Source: Spartobacteria bacterium
Lineage (GTDB): Bacteria > Verrucomicrobiota > Verrucomicrobiia > Chthoniobacterales > UBA10450
DNA length: 64,000 nt
Direction: 5' to 3'
Assembly (NCBI GenBank): GCA_003169975.1
Contig: PNAA01000017.1
Coordinates: forward strand, 1-64,000
Shown: piece after piece, positions 1-8,237 of the stretch
How the letters are laid out: each line of letters opens with the position of its first letter
Numbering within the stretch: position 1 is the stretch's first letter
Translations under genes and position numbers: made by a program
Notes under the pieces: model-generated
The model's database searches: none
Told to the model about the DNA's origin: nothing
Seen by the model: only the letters and a program-made list of their open reading frames with translations

Positions 1-24
1 AGCTACTTTTCGGATAGCTTCTAA

Positions 25-142
25 CACATCTACCTCACAAGATGTGCAACGGTTACGCGTTCAGTAAAGCTGCGGAGCTTATTCGGGCGGCCGCAGAGCG
101 CAATCAGCCGTCATGCTTCACCGCATGATGGCTTTTTGTTTT
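25..142 (+). ncRNA. Candidate structured small RNA, left copy
   Basis: Three consecutive hairpins are visible: a 7-bp stem CACATCT/AGATGTG (25-31 with 40-46), a 6-bp stem CTGCGG/CCGCAG (70-75 with 91-96), and an 11-bp stem at 106-133 followed by a T-rich tract. All three stems persist in the right copy at 16059-16176. In the last stem the differences between copies keep pairing (G-U exchanged with G-C, A-U with G-U). A short reading frame (42-128, 28 codons, starting MCNGYAFSK) overlaps the element, so a leader peptide or truncated gene is the alternative. Confidence 0.4.
106..142 (+). terminator. Rho-independent terminator
   Basis: An 11-bp stem (106-116 with 123-133, one G-U pair) has a 6-base loop TTCACC and is followed by TTTTTGTTTT. 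This is a classic intrinsic terminator. It would end a transcript entering from the left edge, upstream of the tRNA remnant. Confidence 0.75.
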
Positions 143-410
143 CCCGCGAGGCAGACTTTCGCAAGGAAGAATTTTTCTCCAAGAACGGCCCTCCTTTTCG
201 TTTGATGAATCCCGCTCCACCTCCCCACTTTCCCCTCGTAAAGGGCGCGATGAGATTCCGGCGCAAGCCATCTCAAATCATTCAAAACCTTGACTTTTGC
301 GGACAGAAGCGGACTCTCCGAAAAGTGCCGGGGGGGCAAAACGGGCGGGCCCCCAGCCTCAGAATGGGCTGTGGTTTTGAATGTTAAGTCTCAGCGGAAG
401 AGCAGGTTGA

Positions 411-481
411 GGGGGTATAGCTCAGTTGGTAGAGCGTCTCGTTCGCAATGAGATTGGGGTTAATATTCCCATTTTCTCCCA
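411..481 (+). pseudogene. Decayed tRNA-Ala(CGC)
   Basis: Positions 411-453 are identical to the intact tRNA-Ala at 16444 through the D arm and the anticodon arm with CGC. After the anticodon stem the variable loop is shortened, the T-loop TTCGAAT is replaced by TTAATAT, and the acceptor 3' strand reads TTCTCCC, so pairing with GGGGGTA is incomplete. It is probably non-functional. Confidence 0.75.
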
Positions 482-1276
482 AACGACCTCATGCGCTCAC
501 ACCTCTGAAAAAGCCTTGAAGCGCCATTCCCCACTTGCTCCAAAATGATCTCAAATATTTTGGGCAATGGATAAAATAGTGGATAAGGCGGTTGCTGGCC
601 AAAGGCCGTGGGGGCCGAATTTTCGACCCGGGCTCTCCCTGGATGGGCATACCCCGGGGTGGGTCACCCCACCCCCCTCCTTTGGATTACCCGCCTGCCC
701 TTGCGATTAAAAGGAGAGGCCAACGACTCAATCTCTCGGTGGGGTTCTTCGTGAAAAACTGCCGCATCCCTGCTCTACGAGGTCTGTCGGTGGGGATGGG
801 ATTCCTGCGCGATGAACGAATTCCTGCGCGGTGCCGAATCCGTAATGGCTCACCGCCTTACGTGTATGAAAATGAAATTACGTCCTAAAAAAAAGCCAGC
901 TCCGAATCCGCACTTGAGACGCAAGGAGCCCTCAAAACCAAAGAGCCAAAACGTCTACTACAGGACGCGGATGATCCAGCGCGGCGCGAAGGAATTCACC
1001 AGTCTGATCGCGCGTTGGCGCTCGCAAGTCTTCATTCAACCGAGATTCCACGTGTCGAAAAGCGATCCTTATCACGGCTTTCAGATTCCGAGTTCAGGAT
1101 ATATTCCGCAGAACAGCGTCAACGGAACGAACGCAAGAAGCGGACGCGACGCGATCCGCATGATAACAGGGTCTGGCTACCAGGACACGGCTCCATCTAA
1201 ACATGAGCGACGAACATCTAAACCGGCGATGCAGCTGTATCCTCTGGCACCCGTGCCGGATGGGTTAGAAAAAGCC
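482..1276. other. Intergenic stretch without a recognisable gene
   Basis: No convincing coding region is seen. A plus-strand open frame at 812-1327 (171 codons) has unremarkable composition, resembles nothing I recognise, and overlaps the end of the next real gene on the other strand. A GC-rich hairpin GGGGTG/CACCCC lies at 656-670. The stretch may be scar DNA at the island edge. Confidence 0.5.
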
Positions 1277-1984
1277 TCACCTCAGCCGCCTCCCGTCTCG
1301 CTCGGGCGCCGTTTGGTTTGCGCTTAATTCGCTCTCCTTAGGGCCGACGGTAAAACGACACTGTGGATACTGTCCCCTGAGACAGCTTTCTCGCACGGGC
1401 GCGCGGATAATTCCGGCTAGAAATTTCTCCACCATATAACATGTCTCGGGATGTTCGGCCACGAGGGGAGCCAAGGGACATCCGTGGCTGCGAATGGCAA
1501 AGCCGTCGCCCCGCTTTTCTACATTGGCCGCACCTCCGATCGAGTTGAGAACCCGCGCGCCGTTTTTCACACGGGAGGTCAATGGCTTTTCGAGATTGTA
1601 GGTTCCAAATCGGAAGGCTAATGCCTTACCTGCGGCTTCCAGCAATCGCGGCAGATCCTGCTTGGGAAGATGGCGTTTCAGGGCAGTAACCAGGGCGCAA
1701 AGGGTGGCGCTCGAAGCCTGGGCCAAATGTTTGTGGGCGCGTGCCGTGAGCTGGTAAACCTCATGGGGGCGCCGCGTTCCCGGTTGTGAACCGATGCGGT
1801 GGACCAACCCTTCACGCTCCAAAGCGAGGAGATGGGAACGCACGGCGTTGTTCGTGAGTCGAAGCCGGGCGGCGAGTTCCCTGACGGTGCCGACGCCGCG
1901 TTGCAGAAGATCCACCACTTCCGCTCGGCGACTCCCGAAAGGAGCCTTCTTCCTCCGCGCCGCGGTCGGCAGTTCCTTCGTCAT
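1277..1984 (-). CDS. HTH transcriptional regulator with C-terminal cysteine (Fe-S type) domain
   Basis: The 235-aa protein has an N-terminal winged helix-turn-helix (about residues 15-80: VRELAARLRLTNNAVRSHL) and a C-terminal segment with four cysteines in order: GCPLAPLVAEHPETC, ESC and PQC, roughly the last 60 residues. This layout matches COG2345/SufR-like regulators, in which the cysteines may hold an iron-sulfur cluster; cluster binding here is inferred. I chose the ATG at 1984 because the longer frame needs a TTG at 2023 lying inside a perfect palindrome. It is divergent from the halogenase pair and may control it. Confidence 0.75.
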   Translation of the reverse strand: MTKELPTAARRKKAPFGSRRAEVVDLLQRGVGTVRELAARLRLTNNAVRSHLLALEREGLVHRIGSQPGTRRPHEVYQLTARAHKHLAQASSATLCALVTALKRHLPKQDLPRLLEAAGKALAFRFGTYNLEKPLTSRVKNGARVLNSIGGAANVEKRGDGFAIRSHGCPLAPLVAEHPETCYMVEKFLAGIIRAPVRESCLRGQYPQCRFTVGPKESELSANQTAPERDGRRLR

Positions 1985-2017
1985 TTCTGGAGCATAGCGG
2001 AGGATTCGCTTTTTAAT

Positions 2018-2036
2018 AGTCAAAAATGTTTTGACT
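2018..2036. promoter_or_regulatory. Perfect palindrome, likely operator
   Basis: AGTCAAAAATGTTTTGACT is an 8-bp perfect inverted repeat with a 3-base centre, 34 bases upstream of the regulator start and about 255 bases from the divergent halogenase gene. Position and symmetry suit autoregulation by the adjacent HTH protein. Confidence 0.55.
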
Positions 2037-2292
2037 TTTTCGTGGCGATGTTCAGAATGCGTTGTGTGAGCCAGTCATATCGAATCACAAAATAAGGCGC
2101 GAATGATAGAATCATCCAGTAATCCGCGGCCTTTCCCGGACGCCACTGTCCGTCAGGCGTATCTGCTCTTTCGGTTTGGCTTCACGGTCGCGCCGATCGT
2201 CGCCGGTCGTCTGAGTCACAACTTCGATTGAGCTGGCGGCTTCGGCCGGTTCCCACCCAGTGCTCCAAGAGAGATGTCACATCTATATAATT

Positions 2293-3657
2293 ATGAAAAC
2301 TGATGTTCTGATAATCGGCGGCGGTCCTGGTGGATCAGCCGCGGCGATGTTTCTGCTCCGTGAAGGTATTGCACCTGTTATTCTCGAACAGGAACCATTT
2401 CCGCGCTTCCACATCGGCGAATCGCTAACGGGTGAGTCGGCCCAGGTTCTCCGCCGCCTGGGGCTCGAAAACGAAATGGCCAAGCGCGAGTATCCAATCA
2501 AACACGGCGTAAAGGTATACGGAACGAACGCGACCAACAGTTGGTACGTCAAGGTCTCTTCCCGGGACGAGAACTGGAAACTCTACGATAATATTACCTG
2601 GCAGGTACGCCGGAGTGATTTCGACGATATGATGCAGAAGGAAGCGGTGAATCGGGGCGCCACACTCCGGCGCGGCCAAGCGGTGCAGGCCTTAATGCGG
2701 GACGGTGGTGGTCTGCGCGGAGTACTTGTCCGCTGGCCGGATGGAACCATCGAGGAGATCGAGGCTAAAGTGACCCTGGATTGCTCAGGGCAGGCAACTT
2801 TTCTGGCCAACCAAAAGGTGACCGGTCCGAAATACATGGGCAGTTACGATAAGCAGGTAGCGTTCTTCTCGCATGTTAAAGGCGCGATTCGCGACTCAGG
2901 CACGTCAGGCGAAAATGCGAAGGATAACACCCTCATTCTTTACCATCACAAGTTTCACTGGGCCTGGTTCATCCCGGTCGACAGCGAGACGGTCAGTATC
3001 GGGTTGGTCACCCCGCGAGCAGACTTCCTCGAAAAGAAGCAAACACCCGAGGAATTCTTCCGCCACGATCTGTTCACGATTAACCCGGAGCTGAATCGTC
3101 GAATTCCAGCTCTCGACTTGGCCGAGAAGGTTCACGTCGTCCCCAATTATTCGTATCAGGTGCGCGGATTTTGCGGCAAAGGCTTCATCTGCCTCGGCGA
3201 CTCCCACCGTTTCATTGATCCCATCTTCTCCTTCGGAGTCACTGTGACACTGCGAGAAGCCGAACTGGCCGCTCCCCTTATCCGCCAATATCTGGAGGGT
3301 AAGATACGAGAGACTGAGAACCCGTTCCGTGAACATCAAATCGCGTGCGAAAAAGGGATCGATAACCTCGAAGACATGATCGATCTCTTCTGGGAACAGC
3401 CGTTTGCGTTCGCCACTTTTGTCCACTCACGCTACCCCGAGGAGATGACCGATGCCTTCGCTGGACGCATCTACGAATCCGAACACCAGCCATCGCCTGC
3501 CATCCACGCCTTTAGGAAGATGCTCAAGCGGACCCGGAGCTACGACCAGGACGATTATTCGATCCCGATCGGTTCGCGCTATCATCCCGAACGCGCGGCA
3601 TTATGGGAGCCCAATTCTCCGGTTGAGACCACGGAAAAATGGATGGGAGCACGTTAG
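2293..3657 (+). CDS. FAD-dependent halogenase-like oxidoreductase
   Basis: The 454-aa flavoprotein has a Rossmann GGGPGG at residues 9-14, the ribose-binding acid E32, the FHIGESL motif near 39-45, a Lys-x-Gly (IKHGVKVYG), WAWFIP at 223-228 and the FAD-closing GDSHRFIDPIF. The W-x-W-x-I-P motif is the signature of flavin-dependent halogenases (PF04820-type) as opposed to ordinary monooxygenases. Geranylgeranyl-reductase-type enzymes share the fold and are the main alternative. The substrate is unknown. The start at 2293 places the Rossmann strand at the N terminus. A second homologue follows 43 bases downstream, suggesting an operon; the FADH2-supplying reductase is not seen nearby. Confidence 0.75.
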   Translation: MKTDVLIIGGGPGGSAAAMFLLREGIAPVILEQEPFPRFHIGESLTGESAQVLRRLGLENEMAKREYPIKHGVKVYGTNATNSWYVKVSSRDENWKLYDNITWQVRRSDFDDMMQKEAVNRGATLRRGQAVQALMRDGGGLRGVLVRWPDGTIEEIEAKVTLDCSGQATFLANQKVTGPKYMGSYDKQVAFFSHVKGAIRDSGTSGENAKDNTLILYHHKFHWAWFIPVDSETVSIGLVTPRADFLEKKQTPEEFFRHDLFTINPELNRRIPALDLAEKVHVVPNYSYQVRGFCGKGFICLGDSHRFIDPIFSFGVTVTLREAELAAPLIRQYLEGKIRETENPFREHQIACEKGIDNLEDMIDLFWEQPFAFATFVHSRYPEEMTDAFAGRIYESEHQPSPAIHAFRKMLKRTRSYDQDDYSIPIGSRYHPERAALWEPNSPVETTEKWMGAR

Positions 3658-3700
3658 GGAGAAATTCTTCCTCGAAAAAACACCCCATATCTTTTCATTT

Positions 3701-5122
3701 ATGTTACAAACTAGTTCACACGACGTGATCGTCATCGGAGGGGGTCCGGCCGGTTCCACCTCCGCCACCTGGCTCGCCCGCCACGGGTATAATGTCCTTC
3801 TGCTGGAGCGCGAGAAATTTCCGCGCGAGCATGTCGGGGAATCCCTTCTTCCGTTTTGCTACTCGCTCCTCGACGATCTTGGGGTCATCGATGAGTTAAA
3901 GAAAAATTTTGTTCGCAAGCCTGGCGTTCGCTTTATTGATCGCGACGGCAACATCTCGACGACCTGGTGCTTTGATCACGTCATCAAAAATGAGACATAT
4001 CTTTCCTTTCAGGTGATCCGCGGTGAGTTCGACCACATCCTCCTTAGGAACGCCGCGAAAAACGGTGCCGACGTCCGCGAGGAAACTTCCGTTACTAACG
4101 CCGACATTACCAGTTCATCCGATCAAGTCACAGTCACAAGTCTCGATTCGGCCGGCAAGGAAAGCGTGCATACTGCCCGGTTCCTAATCGATGCGAGCGG
4201 CCGCGAAGCCTTTATCGGGGCCAAGAGTGGCTGGCGCAAGGCGCGGGAAGAACTCGATCGGACTGCGATCTGGTCCCATTGGGGAGATGTCAAGCTCAGT
4301 GGCGGGCTGGAGGAAGGGCTCTCCATCATCATTTACATGGGACTGGAGCAGAAGGGCTGGATCTGGGTTTTCCCTTTGGGCGAGAATCGAATTACCGCCG
4401 GTTTCGTGGCGCAAAACTCCTACATCCGCGATCAACAGCGCAAGCTGAAGGGAAGTGGCTCGAAGGACTGGAAACAAGACTTGTGCATGCAGGAGTTGCT
4501 GCATTCGAAGTACGTCCAGGGTTTGCTCGAAGGCAGCAAGATGCTCATCCCGACGCAGATCAACGGCAACTATTCCTACGAAGTGAAGAACCACTACGGC
4601 TCCAACTACGCCATGGTCGGGGACGCGCGCGGTTTCGTCGATCCGATTTTTTCCAGTGGGGTCTTTCTCTCGATCAAAAGCGCATCGCTCGTTTCCACGG
4701 CCATCCACAAGCAATTGACCGGAGAAGTGAACGGCAAGAATGAAGCAATGGAGACTGCCTACCAGCAGATCACCGGTGCCTACAATTTCGTGCATCGCAT
4801 GATCAAACTCTTCTACAACCCGCATAGCGTGACCTGGGCGCAGGCAGGTGCGGACGGAGAGGCGCACAAGAACCACGAGAGCGCGATGGCCGCGGGCCAT
4901 TACATGCTCTCGGGAGACTTCTTCGAGAACTATAAAAAGTTTGAAGGCTTCTTTGAAATCCTGGAAGATCCAGAACAGTTCCGACGCTACAAGAAACTGG
5001 TGATCGATCGGGACGAATTCGTGCAGCCGACCTGCAGCAGCCGCTGGGATGAGGTTTTCAAGGATATGGTGCAGCGGGATCAAGAGCGCACTGCCGGGAC
5101 TCGAGATCTAGTGGTCTTGTGA
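3701..5122 (+). CDS. Second FAD-dependent halogenase-like oxidoreductase
   Basis: This 473-aa paralogue of the upstream gene has GGGPAG at residues 13-18, EHVGESLLP, the Lys-x-Gly context RKPGVRF, WIWVFP at 220-225 (isoleucine of the halogenase motif replaced by phenylalanine) and GDARGFVDPIFSSGV. The HVGESLLP plus DPIFSSGV combination is typical of phenol/pyrrole halogenases of the PltA/CndH type, by family knowledge. The upstream frame is open but overlaps the previous gene; the ATG at 3701 gives the normal N terminus. It is probably co-transcribed with the gene at 2293. Confidence 0.75.
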   Translation: MLQTSSHDVIVIGGGPAGSTSATWLARHGYNVLLLEREKFPREHVGESLLPFCYSLLDDLGVIDELKKNFVRKPGVRFIDRDGNISTTWCFDHVIKNETYLSFQVIRGEFDHILLRNAAKNGADVREETSVTNADITSSSDQVTVTSLDSAGKESVHTARFLIDASGREAFIGAKSGWRKAREELDRTAIWSHWGDVKLSGGLEEGLSIIIYMGLEQKGWIWVFPLGENRITAGFVAQNSYIRDQQRKLKGSGSKDWKQDLCMQELLHSKYVQGLLEGSKMLIPTQINGNYSYEVKNHYGSNYAMVGDARGFVDPIFSSGVFLSIKSASLVSTAIHKQLTGEVNGKNEAMETAYQQITGAYNFVHRMIKLFYNPHSVTWAQAGADGEAHKNHESAMAAGHYMLSGDFFENYKKFEGFFEILEDPEQFRRYKKLVIDRDEFVQPTCSSRWDEVFKDMVQRDQERTAGTRDLVVL

Positions 5123-5153
5123 GACGGCTTAAGAATTTTTCGATCCCCCGCTC

Positions 5154-6605
5154 ATGCACGATGTCGTTTCGGGAACGTTGAGAGAGACGGTCCGCCTTTA
5201 CGTGGTTGTCATGACCCTGTTTGGCACAGGGATTTTGCTCGCTCTCTATAGCGGGACTGGGCTCACCGCGCCAAATCCGCCCCTCGCCCCCCACAGCTAC
5301 GCTGCCTCCGCGAACCCGGAACATGACGAGACCGCGCCAGCCTCGATTCTCTCCGCCATTGAGGAAAACGCCAGCAGTCCGCTCAGCCGGCTCTTTCTGC
5401 AGATCGCGGTGATTGTAGGCGCTTCCTGGGCGGTGGGCTGCGTCTTTCGGTCGTTCGGACAACCCGCGGTCTTAGGGGAAATGATGGCGGGGATTCTACT
5501 GGGTCCATCGCTCTTTGGCTTGTTCGCTCCACACGCGTTCAATTTTGTCTTTGCGCCCTCGTCGCTCGACACGCTCCGGCTCTTTAGCCAGATCGGCGTC
5601 TGCTTTTTCATGTTTGCGGTCGGGATGGAACTGGATCTCTCGCGGCTGCGCCATAGTGCGCATCGCTCGCTGGTAATCGGTCATTCGAGCATCCTGATTC
5701 CCTATTTCCTGGGCGTACTCCTGGCGATACCGCTCTATCATATTTACGCCCAACCGGGCGCTTCCTATGCCGCTTTCGCGTTGATCATGGGAATCGCGAT
5801 GAGCATCACCGCCTTCCCTGTGCTGGTGCGGATTTTACAGGATCGCGATCTTTTCAAGACCAAGCTGGGCGGGATTGCAACGCTCTGCGCGGCGGTGGGG
5901 GATGCGACGGCATGGTGCATTCTGGCTTTCGTCATCGCAGTCGCCCGTGCGACAGATTTTCGGACCGCTTCCTTTGCGCTGGCGCTTGTCGGCATCTACG
6001 CAGTGCTTATGCTATTTGTCGTTAGGCCAGTCCTGCAAAAACGCATGCGCGGATCGCTTCTCCGCGAAATCGAACCGAGCCGGGGAGTTCTCGCGCTTTC
6101 TTTCGGCGTGGTGCTCGTTTCCGCCCTTTGCACGGAACTAATGGGTATCCACGCTTTATTCGGCGCGTTTGTCGCCGGCGTGGTGATGCCCGCCGGCGGC
6201 GGTTTCCGCAAGAAGCTGATCGTACGAATCGAACATTTTAGTTCGGTGCTTCTCCTCCCTATCTTCTTCGCCTTTATCGGTCTTCGAACCCAGATTGGCC
6301 TGCTTAGCGGCGCGCGAGATTGGCTGATTTGTCTTATGATCATTTTTGTGGCCACGGTCGGCAAGTTGGGCGGGACGGCGGTCGTTAGCCGGATGTTAAA
6401 GATGCCGTGGCGCGAGTCGCTGCAGTTGGGCGCTTTAATGAACACCCGAGGCCTGATGGAGTTGATCGTCCTCAACATCGGATACGACATGGGGATTCTT
6501 TCCATACGGATTTTCACCATGCTCGTTCTGATGGCACTGGTGACCACCTTTATGACCGGGCCGCTCGTTGACCTCTTCCGTGGGCGCCGAGCGAGCTCGG
6601 GATAA
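5154..6605 (+). CDS. CPA2-type cation/proton antiporter
   Basis: The 483-aa membrane protein has an N-terminal helix, a ~40-residue polar stretch, then about a dozen hydrophobic segments typical of the Na+/H+ exchanger domain (PF00999). Features include GQPAVLGEMMAGILLGPS, MGIAMSITAFPVLVRIL and GMELDLSRLR. No C-terminal TrkA-N or universal-stress domain is present, as in short Kef/CHX-like members. It would exchange Na+ or K+ for H+ across the inner membrane. It lies 31 bases after the halogenase gene and may share its transcript. One TCGTTAGGC word falls inside at 6019. Confidence 0.8.
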   Translation: MHDVVSGTLRETVRLYVVVMTLFGTGILLALYSGTGLTAPNPPLAPHSYAASANPEHDETAPASILSAIEENASSPLSRLFLQIAVIVGASWAVGCVFRSFGQPAVLGEMMAGILLGPSLFGLFAPHAFNFVFAPSSLDTLRLFSQIGVCFFMFAVGMELDLSRLRHSAHRSLVIGHSSILIPYFLGVLLAIPLYHIYAQPGASYAAFALIMGIAMSITAFPVLVRILQDRDLFKTKLGGIATLCAAVGDATAWCILAFVIAVARATDFRTASFALALVGIYAVLMLFVVRPVLQKRMRGSLLREIEPSRGVLALSFGVVLVSALCTELMGIHALFGAFVAGVVMPAGGGFRKKLIVRIEHFSSVLLLPIFFAFIGLRTQIGLLSGARDWLICLMIIFVATVGKLGGTAVVSRMLKMPWRESLQLGALMNTRGLMELIVLNIGYDMGILSIRIFTMLVLMALVTTFMTGPLVDLFRGRRASSG

Positions 6606-6775
6606 GCCTACGAGGTCGTCGGTTTGGCACACTGGTTCAAGACAGGCGCGATGCAGCCCCCCGCTGGTGACGTACGGCCTCGCTTCCCTTTATGAATACA
6701 CACCCGTTGCAATCCACGTTCGCTCTTGCCGGCGGTGCTCAGTTCTGTCTCGCTAGACGGCAAGAGGCAACGACG

Positions 6776-7639
6776 ATGACAGCGCAAGAGAATCGACGCA
6801 CCCGTTGGGCGACATTGCCCGTTGCACTGCGGGCCGTCATCATCGGCATTCTCATCGCTCTCATCCCTGCCAACGTGTGGCCGCCGTTGCTCTTGAGTCT
6901 CGGCGTGCCTCTCGCGGCGACTATCGAGGTGGTTTTCCTTGGACTGTATGTCTGGTGGGCAAGTGGAGCAGGCCCCCCAGAGAGAACGCGCGCCGCTCGC
7001 GGTGTTGCTTTCCGGAGACGCGCGCTGTCCCCAGCGCAATGGTTTTGGGGTGTCCTCGCCGCGTTTTCTTTCGCGGCGACGGTTCACGCGGCGATTGTGT
7101 TGCTGTTCCGCTTTGTGCCCTTTCCGATTGAGGCGTTCCGGCACGGCTACGATTTTTCATTCATTCCTTCACTGCCCTTGAGGTGGATCGCCGTGGTGGT
7201 TTCGGCGACATCGGCAGGGATTTGCGAAGAGACAGGATTTCGCGGCTATATGCAGCAACCGATCGAACAACGTCATGGCGCGCCGATAGCAATTGTCGTG
7301 TCTTCGTTTTTCTTCATGCTTTTACATCTCACTAAAGCCTGGGCGATGGTCGGGATGGTGCCTATTGTTCTTGGCGCGGGCGTGCTGCTTGGACTTCTCG
7401 CGTGGTCCTCCGGATCTCTCATTCCGGGCATGATTGGCCATGTCGTGATGGACATTGGGCTGTTTGGCTATTGGTGGACCGGCATCGCGGCCGACTTCCG
7501 CGCGCGTCCGATCTCGGAGACGGGTGTCGATCGGGCGTTTCTCATCACGTGCGTCATCTTGGCAACCACGCTTATTATTGTGCTGCTCGCGGCAAGACGG
7601 CTCAGCCGAATTACCGTGTCACCTGCGGTTGCCGTCTGA
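6776..7639 (+). CDS. CPBP (CAAX-like) intramembrane metalloprotease
   Basis: The 287-aa polytopic protein carries the ABI/CPBP motifs: EETGFR at 151-156, FFFMLLH further on and a third HVVMD. The glutamates and histidines are the expected metal ligands. Family members act as prenyl-protein proteases, bacteriocin-immunity proteins or membrane maturation factors; which applies here cannot be told. An upstream ATG at 6692 is in frame but gives an atypical leader, so 6776 is preferred. Confidence 0.75.
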   Translation: MTAQENRRTRWATLPVALRAVIIGILIALIPANVWPPLLLSLGVPLAATIEVVFLGLYVWWASGAGPPERTRAARGVAFRRRALSPAQWFWGVLAAFSFAATVHAAIVLLFRFVPFPIEAFRHGYDFSFIPSLPLRWIAVVVSATSAGICEETGFRGYMQQPIEQRHGAPIAIVVSSFFFMLLHLTKAWAMVGMVPIVLGAGVLLGLLAWSSGSLIPGMIGHVVMDIGLFGYWWTGIAADFRARPISETGVDRAFLITCVILATTLIIVLLAARRLSRITVSPAVAV

Positions 7640-7660
7640 CCATGCAGGCAGCCCGTTCTC

Positions 7661-8216
7661 TCATTTTCGAATTGGCAACCGCGCGACAAGCAGCGCTCCG
7701 GCAAAAAAAAAGGACTGCGCTGTATGCAAAGGCAATCCTGGCTCCAGCCGCGCTCCACAACGCGCCGACGATGATGCTCGAGATAAAATCGCCTACGCCG
7801 TTGACTGTGGCGAGAACACCAAATGCCATGCCGTGATGATTTTCCTCCACCAGCTCCGCGCAGAGTGAATCTTCCAGCGTCTCCTCGATCGCCACATAGA
7901 CGCCACCGGAAATAAAGATGAGCGCGAATGTCCAGATGCTCACCGGAAGAAAGATGATCGCCAGCGCCATCGCTCCTCCGAGAGCGTATCCAATCGCAAG
8001 CAGCAGATTTTTCGGCACCCAATCCGCAAACCAACCGGCGATGAAAGAAAAGCTCGCATAGAAAACATTGTGCAAGATGTAAAGCGACACGGCGTTTTGA
8101 GCGGGGTGATCGGTGCGGCGCTGCTCGCACTCGTTGATATCCTTCACGCCTTTGACGAGATCGGCGGCGAGCGTGTCCACTAGCTGAACTATATTGAGTT
8201 CGCGCGGATTCTTCAA
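7661..8216 (-). pseudogene. MFS transporter C-terminal half, frameshifted
   Basis: The encoded protein resembles only the second half of a major-facilitator transporter: segments like TM7-8 (NAVSLYILHNVFYASFSFIAGWFAD) through about TM12. The first six helices are missing because the frame begins right at the divergent gene at 8238. Near the 3' end a run of nine A's (7702-7710 on plus) shifts the frame. With eight, the product would continue AGALLVARLPIRK and stop at 7661, a natural transporter tail. It is therefore truncated and probably frameshifted, unless the run is a sequencing error. Confidence 0.7.
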
Positions 8217-8237
8217 TATTGATCATCCCGCATCCGT

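Larger units (their letters stand above)
21..453. repeat. Left copy of ~432-bp direct repeat (tRNA-Ala locus)
   Basis: This stretch matches 16055-16486 closely from end to end: a hairpin block, a terminator, a less conserved middle, then a tRNA-Ala 5' part through the anticodon arm. The first ~120 bases differ at only a few sites, while the middle differs more. Similarity ends inside the tRNA, after the anticodon stem. The pair flanks about 15.6 kb of accessory genes. I read it as a duplicated tRNA locus bounding an island; no integrase is visible nearby. Confidence 0.85.

Noticed and set aside
42-128. Short frame MCNGYAFSKAAELIRAAAER, like the N terminus of an SRAP (HMCES) protein
   Set aside because: It is only 28 codons, overlaps a terminator stem and is terminated differently in the two repeat copies. 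No further SRAP motif follows.
812-1327. 171-codon open frame on the plus strand
   Set aside because: There is no recognisable protein feature or ribosome site, and it overlaps the end of the regulator on the other strand.
2286-2291. TATAAT directly before the halogenase start
   Set aside because: Transcription from it would begin inside the gene, and no -35 of suitable spacing is clear. It is probably chance AT-rich sequence.
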